Origin: Candidatus Pseudomonas phytovorans | GTDB lineage: Bacteria; Pseudomonadota; Gammaproteobacteria; Pseudomonadales; Pseudomonadaceae | Direction of reading: 5' to 3' | NCBI GenBank assembly: GCA_029202525.1 | Contig: CP119325.1 | Coordinates: 4,066,001-4,130,000, forward strand | Length of the DNA: 64,000 bases | Shown here: one piece after another, positions 58,718-64,000 of the stretch | Layout of the letters: each line of letters begins with the position of its first letter | How positions within the stretch are numbered: the first letter of the stretch is position 1 | The notes under the pieces: model-generated | What the model saw: the letters and a program-made list of their open reading frames with translations, nothing else | The model's database searches: none | Told to the model about the DNA's origin: nothing | Made by a program: the position numbers and the translations under genes

Positions 58718-59156
58718 GCGGTTTCAGCGTCTGGCGGCACGCATGTCATAGAGAAAGTAGGTGGTTCGTCCACCGGGCTACCAACGGGGCCGGTGAAGTT
58801 CATTGGGTGGGCGGTGAAAGTTATTTGACACAGGCTCACACCTCGCGGGCTACCCGGCGCGCCCTGCCCTGCTGCCAACGCTCACGATGCGGGTGTACAC
58901 TCAAGGCCAGTCTGTTCCACATCGGTATCTTTCAGAAATTGCCATTCTCAGTTGCGCATCCGTGTGATGGGCATCGAGGGTATTTATGCGGGTATATTTC
59001 TGTTTTTTAGAGCCTGAAATACCGTCCTAGAGGCTAGTCCAAATGTTCTTTGGCGTTCCTGACAGTCTTTGAAGAATACGCAGTACCTGACGGCAAGTTC
59101 GGCGGCGAGAAGCGTTTCCAGCAAAACAACCGCGCTGAAGGTAAGCGCGGCTTGCC
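58718..59156. other. 439-bp intergenic region, AT-rich right half
   Basis: No gene is evident. Minus-strand text at 58740-58830 (ITFTAHPMNFTGPVGSPVDEPP) looks protein-like and may be a decayed transposon end. CCGCGCT-N7-AGCGCGG (59130-59150) is a hairpin just past the stop of the leftward quinone reductase gene and may end its transcript. Confidence 0.45.
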
Positions 59157-60116
59157 TTACAGAACAAACACCGTCCGCTGCCCAGCATCACGCTGCCAAC
59201 TCGCTTCAACGTCACTCAACGGCAGCGCCTCGGCCTCTACCCTCAAACCGACAGTCTTGATGGCGTGCAGCAATTGCCCGACCACTGTCACCAGCCCTTC
59301 ATTGGAGACACTGCCCAGGCCACTGCCCGTCATCTCCAGCCCGGAACTGCGCAACACCCCAGGGCTCATGGGCAGGGTGGCGCCCGCCAGCGCTCCGATA
59401 TTCACAAAGCGCAGGCGCGGCGCGGCCTCGCCGTTGCCATGACCGCCCAGTGCATCAAAGATGCACGCTGCCGGTTGGCCCCAGAGGTAGTCCAGAACGA
59501 CCTCGATCCCCCGCCCCTGAATTTCCTCACGCAGTGCCGCCGTCAGCTCTGCGACCGGCTGGTTCAGGCAGATGAAATGGTCTGCACCCAGTTCACGCAG
59601 CTCCGCTTCCACCGCAGGGTTACGCGCAGTGGCCACAACGCGCGAAGCGCCCAGATGCTTGGCAACCTGGATCGCCAGGCGCCCGGAGACACCTGCCGCA
59701 CCGTTGATCAATACCCGCTCACCGGGTTTGAAGTGCGCACGCTCCTGCAAGGCCGCCCAGGACGACATGCCCGGGTTGGCAATTGCCGCCGCCGTGATGT
59801 CGTCAACGCCTTCCGGTATGGCTACGCAGTTGCGCGCATCCACCGCCACGGTCTCGGCCATCGCACCGATCGGCCCACGGGGAAACGCAAAATACACGCG
59901 GGTGCCGTCCTCCAGCATGCCGACACCGTCGGCACCGGGTACGAACGGCAGCGTCTTGCCGCTGCTGTAGTGCTTGCCACTGGCCTGGGCACGAACCAGC
60001 TGGCTGAGTGCGGCCGCGCAGACACGTACCAGCACTTCGCCTGGCGCAGCCTGCGGTGCGTCAATCTCGCCATAGCGCGGTGGCTGATCGAAGGCGTGGA
60101 CGATGGCAGCTTTCAT
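59157..60116 (-). CDS. quinone oxidoreductase-like MDR protein
   Basis: A 319-residue MDR enzyme without zinc ligands. The GroES part has FVPGADGVGMLEDGTRVYFAFP. The nucleotide-binding motif is INGAAGVSGRLAIQVAKHLGA with ARNP nearby, and the protein ends WQRDAGQRTVFVL. Such NADPH:quinone or enoyl reductases act on small electrophiles. A single gene, it lies 42 bp downstream of the ABC ATPase gene on the same strand and may be co-transcribed with it. Confidence 0.9.
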   Translation of the reverse strand: MKAAIVHAFDQPPRYGEIDAPQAAPGEVLVRVCAAALSQLVRAQASGKHYSSGKTLPFVPGADGVGMLEDGTRVYFAFPRGPIGAMAETVAVDARNCVAIPEGVDDITAAAIANPGMSSWAALQERAHFKPGERVLINGAAGVSGRLAIQVAKHLGASRVVATARNPAVEAELRELGADHFICLNQPVAELTAALREEIQGRGIEVVLDYLWGQPAACIFDALGGHGNGEAAPRLRFVNIGALAGATLPMSPGVLRSSGLEMTGSGLGSVSNEGLVTVVGQLLHAIKTVGLRVEAEALPLSDVEASWQRDAGQRTVFVL

Positions 60117-60158
60117 GGATGTTCACTCCAGTAAATCAAAGGGTATTGAGCGTGTGGG

Positions 60159-60932
60159 TCAGGCATGCCAGCAACGGTACCAACCGTCCTGCTCGGTGAT
60201 GCGCAACTCGGTCTGGTAAAGGGCGGACAGCGACGCGCTGGTAAGCACCTCGGCCTTGGGGCCGTCGGCAACAATACGGCCCTTGTCGAGTAACACCACG
60301 CGTTCGATCTCAGGGATGATCTCGTCGATGTGGTGGGTGGTGATGATCATGGCGTGGTCCTGGCTGCAGAAGCTGCGCAGCAACGTGAGCATTCCCAGGC
60401 TCGCGCCCATGTCCAGGCCGTTGGCCGGCTCGTCAAGGATCAACGCACCCGGCTGGTGGACCAAGGCGCGGGCCAGCAGAAGGCGGCGCTTCTGCCCTGT
60501 GGAGAGGCGCTGGAACATGGTGTGTTCGTGCCCGGCCATTTCAACCACGGCCAACAACTGGCGGGCCTGTTCGCGCTGCTCGTCGCTGGGCTGCAGGTGG
60601 CCGTGAGCGCCGATGGCACCGAAGAAGCCGGAAACAACTACATCCAGTGCCTGGGTAAAGGGGGTGTAGTCTTCCTGCAGGTCCTGGGAGACGAAGCCGA
60701 TCCGGCTGCGCAGCGCCCAGAGGTTGACGGTCTCGTCACCGAACAACTTCAGATACGTGCCAGCCCGCTCGACCGGGTAAAGCTCACGGGTAATCAACTT
60801 AAGCAAGGTGCTCTTGCCGGCGCCATTGGGGCCGAGGATGGCAACCTTCTCGCCCGCCTCGATACGCAGGGAGAAGCCGTCGAGCACACGGGTCTGCTGC
60901 TGGAAGGCGGTAACATTGTGGAATTCGATCAT
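60159..60932 (-). CDS. ABC transporter-type ATPase (YlmA/ModF-like), stand-alone
   Basis: A 257-residue ABC ATPase with Walker A ILGPNGAGKST, Q-loop GFVSQDLQ, signature LSTGQKRRLLLARAL, Walker B ALILDEPANGLD and H-loop TTHHIDEI. No permease or binding-protein gene lies nearby, and the fold resembles single-domain proteins such as YlmA, so it may act on a distant partner or on molybdate-type regulation. The ATG starts 3 nt after the stop of a small upstream frame. Confidence 0.9.
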   Translation of the reverse strand: MIEFHNVTAFQQQTRVLDGFSLRIEAGEKVAILGPNGAGKSTLLKLITRELYPVERAGTYLKLFGDETVNLWALRSRIGFVSQDLQEDYTPFTQALDVVVSGFFGAIGAHGHLQPSDEQREQARQLLAVVEMAGHEHTMFQRLSTGQKRRLLLARALVHQPGALILDEPANGLDMGASLGMLTLLRSFCSQDHAMIITTHHIDEIIPEIERVVLLDKGRIVADGPKAEVLTSASLSALYQTELRITEQDGWYRCWHA

Positions 60933-60935
60933 TCT

Positions 60936-61190
60936 TCACTCATCGGCATGGGGCAGGGAAAGCTGGGGCAAATGCATCCGTCGATAACCCGCTGATCTTT
61001 TCATGGCTCGCACACCTACGCTATAGCCGGAAGGTTCCACGACTTCCCGCAATCCATGCGCCAGGCACGCCAGCACTTCGCTGGCAGCCTGCGAGTGCTC
61101 GGCGTCCGTGGTGGTGCGCAAGGACTGGCTGCGGATGTTCAGCAGGTTGCCATCGATGCGACGGCCATGTATCCGTAACGCGCATTCCAC
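60936..61190 (-). CDS. small hypothetical protein (84 residues), weakly supported
   Basis: An 84-codon GTG-started frame ends TGA-aga-ATG at the ABC ATPase start, which is the spacing of a coupled gene. The protein is Arg/His/Ser-rich (IHGRRIDGNLLNIRSQSL, ASEVLACLAHGLREV) and matches nothing I know. No good ribosome site precedes it. It could equally be a non-coding leader. Confidence 0.35.
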   Translation of the reverse strand: MECALRIHGRRIDGNLLNIRSQSLRTTTDAEHSQAASEVLACLAHGLREVVEPSGYSVGVRAMKRSAGYRRMHLPQLSLPHADE

Positions 61191-61240
61191 TGGTTGTCGT
61201 TGCTATGCATGGTAGAAGTACTCAGGGCGGTTAATGGCAA

Positions 61241-62593
61241 TCAGAAATAGACCAGCGCTTCGACCATCGCGGTCAGTTGCGAGCGGTCGCGACCGTTGCC
61301 ATAAGGGCGGTCGTGTTCACGGGCTTCAAACCAGTCGTAGCGAAGTTCCGGGCGTAGCGAGAGGTTGCCGCTGACGTCCCAGCGCAGCCCGGCGGTGAGG
61401 GCTTTGAAATCGCCGCGACTGCTGCTGGTGGGAAACAGGATGAAACCGTCCGGGTCGCTGAAGTGCTCACCGCGCACCGAGAACGCCAGATCCGGGCGGT
61501 ACTGGTAAGTGAGCACGGCATTGGCACCCCACCAGCGCGCCCCGTCGAAGCCCGGGCCGCTCACAATGTCCACGGTCGAGGGCTTGCCATCGCCGCGCTG
61601 GTGGCCATAGACCAGTTCGGCACCCATCGACCAGCGCTCGTCGAACCGGTGCCAGCCATTGAGCGAATGCTGTTGCTTGAGCTGGCCGCTGTCAGCGATC
61701 AGCCGCGAAGTCGGGGCCTGCACATCGCTGACGCTGTCGTTCTGTTCGTCGCCGACGATGAACTCGTAGTCGACCCAGGTGTTCATGTCAGGTGTACGCC
61801 AGCGCAGTGCACCGATCACCGACTTGCCATCATTGTTGTCACGCAGATTGTTCCAGCCCTGCACCACCCCCACCTCCAGGCCAAGGATGCCGGGGTTGCC
61901 GTCGAGCAGACGGGTGCCGACCAGCACGCCGGAAACCGTTCCTGGCTCGCTGACGAACGCGTAGGTCTTGCTGGCGAATGGGTTGCGCGCCTGGCGTACG
62001 TTCGGGGGAATCTCGTAGCCTAGCGCCGGCCCGAATACCCCGGCCATGAAGTTCAAACCCGGACCGTAGGGCACATAGGCAGTGGCGGCGATGTTGGGAA
62101 TGGCCAGGAAGCGGTCCTTGTCCCGCTGCGCCTTGGCGTTGTCATCCTCGTTCATGTCCCAGTGCATGTCCCAGCCGAAGGTCCGGGCGAACTGGGCGTT
62201 GCGCCCATAGTTGGCCTCGAAGGTGAAGCCAAAGGCGAAGTCCTCGGGCTTGGGGCCCGGCAACGGGGTGATACGCGGCACGAAGGTGCCCTTGAGCGGC
62301 TTGTCGACGAACAGGTGCAAGCCACCCCACTCCAGCCCTTCATCAGACATACCGGTCAGCGGCAGGTTGCTCAGGCCGTCTTCGCGTTCGTCATGGGAGG
62401 AACGGTTGTTGCGCACGTAGGCGACATCCAGCAGGCCGGACACGGTGATGCCGTAATCGCGCTCCAGGCTGTCGCCGAACAGCCCCCTGAACATCGCGCC
62501 CTCCCCAGGCGCCGGTGCTTCGGCCGCATGGCATTCGATGATCGCCAAGGCGGCCAGAACCGCACCAAGCGCTTTCACCTTGATGTTGTGCAT
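61241..62593 (-). CDS. outer-membrane beta-barrel porin (carbohydrate/BBP2-like)
   Basis: A 450-residue exported protein (signal peptide to about residue 23, AIIECHA-AEA). The mature part is a run of amphipathic strands of alternating polar and hydrophobic residues with many aromatic girdle residues (GLEWGGLHLFVDKPL, WRTPDMNTWVDYEFIVGDEQN, LRPELRYDWFEA), ending in F at the C-terminus (MVEALVYF), the outer-membrane targeting signal. It is a putative substrate-specific porin. A Crc-type A-rich motif lies upstream, and it follows an aromatic hydroxylase gene, which suggests uptake of the same compound. Confidence 0.85.
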   Translation of the reverse strand: MHNIKVKALGAVLAALAIIECHAAEAPAPGEGAMFRGLFGDSLERDYGITVSGLLDVAYVRNNRSSHDEREDGLSNLPLTGMSDEGLEWGGLHLFVDKPLKGTFVPRITPLPGPKPEDFAFGFTFEANYGRNAQFARTFGWDMHWDMNEDDNAKAQRDKDRFLAIPNIAATAYVPYGPGLNFMAGVFGPALGYEIPPNVRQARNPFASKTYAFVSEPGTVSGVLVGTRLLDGNPGILGLEVGVVQGWNNLRDNNDGKSVIGALRWRTPDMNTWVDYEFIVGDEQNDSVSDVQAPTSRLIADSGQLKQQHSLNGWHRFDERWSMGAELVYGHQRGDGKPSTVDIVSGPGFDGARWWGANAVLTYQYRPDLAFSVRGEHFSDPDGFILFPTSSSRGDFKALTAGLRWDVSGNLSLRPELRYDWFEAREHDRPYGNGRDRSQLTAMVEALVYF

Positions 62594-62604
62594 TGAGCTG
62601 TCTC

Positions 62605-62615
62605 TTATTGTTGTT
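62605..62615 (-). promoter_or_regulatory. Crc/Hfq-type A-rich motif at porin start
   Basis: AACAACAATAA on the minus strand lies 11-22 nt upstream of the porin ATG and overlaps the ribosome-binding region. Confidence 0.55.
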
Positions 62616-62660
62616 GTCAGAACGCTGCCGCGAGAGAACCCGCCCTCGCGGCAGCGGGGC

Positions 62661-64000
62661 TTACCGCTGTGCCGCGAGCGGCTGGTTCAACTGTTGGGGT
62701 TCCCCACGAACATTCTGGACCTTGAGGTCGCGCTGGAACGCGTCGAGCAAGTGCGGCAGTTCGCCAATGTCATCGACGCCGCCATAGATGTAGAAGTCCG
62801 GACGTACCAGCACCGTCCTCACGCCTGACTCACGCAGGAACGCATGGTACTTGCCGGAGACGTCCAGGCAGGTACCCGCAGCGCCGTTCTCGCTCAAGCG
62901 CACAACGGTGACCTGCAAGTGTTCCAGCAAGGCTTTGTGTGCAGGGTTCAAGCCGGCCAACGGGTCGCTGTCGATGCTCAGCAGGTGGAAACCACGACCA
63001 AACGCGTCGTCGAAGCGCTGCTGACGCCCGTCATGCACAATTTGCCCATGCACGCCCAGAGAGCCGGCCAACTCCAGTGCTCGGCCGTTGCGCGGGTCTT
63101 TGAACACGGCGCCGTCGTTGAGCCCGGGGAATGGCGGTAGCGGCGGCACGTCGCCGGAAAGGAAAGCCACGTCACGCTCAGCAGCCTTCTGCGGGTCGGC
63201 CACGCACACCACCTTGCCCATCTCGACCGAAGCGTCGATAACTGCGCGAATCTGCGGTTTGCGCTCCAGGGTGTAGCTGTCCAGCAACTGCTCGGAACAC
63301 AAGCCCTTGAAGACCAGGTCCAGGCGCCAGGACAGGTTCCAGGCATCACGGATGCCCGAGCACATGCCCTGCCCCATGAACGGCGGCATCAGGTGCGCAG
63401 CGTCGCCGGCCAGCAACACACGGCCATGGCGCCAAGTGTGGGCGATCTTCGAACGGAACTGATAGACGGCATGGCGTACCAGGGTGGCGGTGTCCGGGGT
63501 GACCCAAGGCGACAGCAGCGCCCAGACCTTGTCCAGGTCCTGCAGGTCTTCCATGCTTTCGTGGGGCAGGCGCATGAACTCCCAGCGACGATAACCCGGC
63601 CCGCCCGGAACCATGGTGGTCGGCCGTGCGGGATTGCACCATTGGCCGATATCCGGGACATCCAGCTCGACCCCGGGTTTGGGTTGCAGGTCGACCACCA
63701 GCCAGTCTTCCTCGAAGCCCAGGTCCTGCCATTCAATGCCGCACTGGCGGCGTACCAGGCTGTTGGCACCGTCGGCGCCGATCACAAAGCGTGCCCGTAC
63801 CTGGCGCTCCTCGCCCTGCTGGGCCTGGCCGTCGCGCGGGGTACGCTGCATGCGCAGGGTGCACAGTTGATCGTCCTGGCTCAGCTCCAGCACTTCCCAG
63901 CCCTGGTGGACCTCGACGTTGGCGATGGCCTTGGCCTTGCGGTCCAGAGCCGCTTCCAGAGCTGGCTGGTTGAACAGATAGCCGAAGGGGCCATCACTGA
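62661..64000 (-). CDS. mhpA: MhpA-type FAD-dependent aromatic hydroxylase, 5' partial
   Basis: The frame is open to the window end, so the N-terminal FAD GxGxxG region is missing; about 445 residues are visible. The second FAD motif IGADGANSLVRR and the GD motif LLAGDAAHLMPPFMGQGMCSGIRDAWNLSWRLDLV are in place. FYIYGG and the thioredoxin-like C-terminal domain typical of the MhpA/phenol hydroxylase family follow. Closest in memory to 3-(3-hydroxyphenyl)propionate 2-hydroxylase, though other ring-hydroxylating relatives (resorcinol, 4-hydroxyphenylpropionate) are not excluded. The porin gene follows 67 bp downstream on the same strand. Confidence 0.85.
   Translation of the reverse strand, partial: SDGPFGYLFNQPALEAALDRKAKAIANVEVHQGWEVLELSQDDQLCTLRMQRTPRDGQAQQGEERQVRARFVIGADGANSLVRRQCGIEWQDLGFEEDWLVVDLQPKPGVELDVPDIGQWCNPARPTTMVPGGPGYRRWEFMRLPHESMEDLQDLDKVWALLSPWVTPDTATLVRHAVYQFRSKIAHTWRHGRVLLAGDAAHLMPPFMGQGMCSGIRDAWNLSWRLDLVFKGLCSEQLLDSYTLERKPQIRAVIDASVEMGKVVCVADPQKAAERDVAFLSGDVPPLPPFPGLNDGAVFKDPRNGRALELAGSLGVHGQIVHDGRQQRFDDAFGRGFHLLSIDSDPLAGLNPAHKALLEHLQVTVVRLSENGAAGTCLDVSGKYHAFLRESGVRTVLVRPDFYIYGGVDDIGELPHLLDAFQRDLKVQNVRGEPQQLNQPLAAQR

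Noticed and set aside
58730..58890. Possible end of a decayed insertion sequence
   Set aside because: Protein-like minus-strand text, but no inverted repeats, duplication or confident family match.

Overview
The window is GC-rich chromosomal DNA of a fluorescent Pseudomonas, most likely the Pseudomonas putida group. Supporting signs are REP/BIME elements with the 'cgcgggTNNACCCGCTCCCAC' core, a complete fap amyloid operon, a ureDABCEJFG urease operon, a McpP-like chemoreceptor beside uppP, many LysR regulators, and A-rich Crc/Hfq-type motifs at catabolic gene starts. The gene order resembles what I remember of the KT2440 PP_28xx region; that is recollection, not a search.

Layout. 1-6.7 kb: 3' part of a flavin/Fe-S amine-type oxidoreductase, an XRE-cupin regulator, azoR, a hydrolase-NCS1 permease operon, and a LysR-YjbR pair. 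6.7-13 kb: a BIME, DUF1294-uppP, a McpP-like chemoreceptor, an IS3-family (IS150 group) element inserted 3 bp from a REP, and a pnuC-NadR-like kinase pair for NAD salvage. 13-18.5 kb: fapABCDEF functional amyloid operon, with a sigma54-like promoter candidate in front and a strong terminator hairpin between fapC and fapD. 18.6-21.6 kb: an LtaS-like membrane sulfatase and a DUF899 protein. 21.7-27.3 kb: the urease operon, reading leftward. 27.6-32.6 kb: a tyrosine recombinase, a nuclease-helicase fusion and a FAN1-type nuclease, the last two overlapping by 4 bp. 32.8-43 kb: a sugar-acid cluster with transporter, FAH-family enzyme, Ldh-type dehydrogenase, GarD/UxaA dehydratase, two LysR regulators, L-fuconate-type dehydratase and a second transporter. 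43-45.7 kb: a MocR-like regulator that has lost the PLP lysine, coupled to a protein I cannot place. 46.2-49.7 kb: an oxidoreductase/LysR pair, then a patch of broken genes. 49.8-53.2 kb: LysR, NAD-dependent formate dehydrogenase, an HPP membrane protein and a di-Mop molybdate-binding protein. 53.3-58.7 kb: a two-component system divergent from exported MsrB, DipZ and exported MsrA, which reads as an envelope methionine-repair unit. 59-64 kb: a quinone-reductase-like enzyme, an ABC ATPase, an outer-membrane beta-barrel porin and a 5'-truncated MhpA-type aromatic hydroxylase.

Most of the window is ordinary accessory metabolism. Most worth checking are the MocR-unknown pair, the Msr/DipZ two-component unit, the FDH-HPP coupling, the fap operon's regulatory signals and FapC linker, and the gene graveyard at 48.4-49.2 kb. 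No tRNA, rRNA or CRISPR array was seen.
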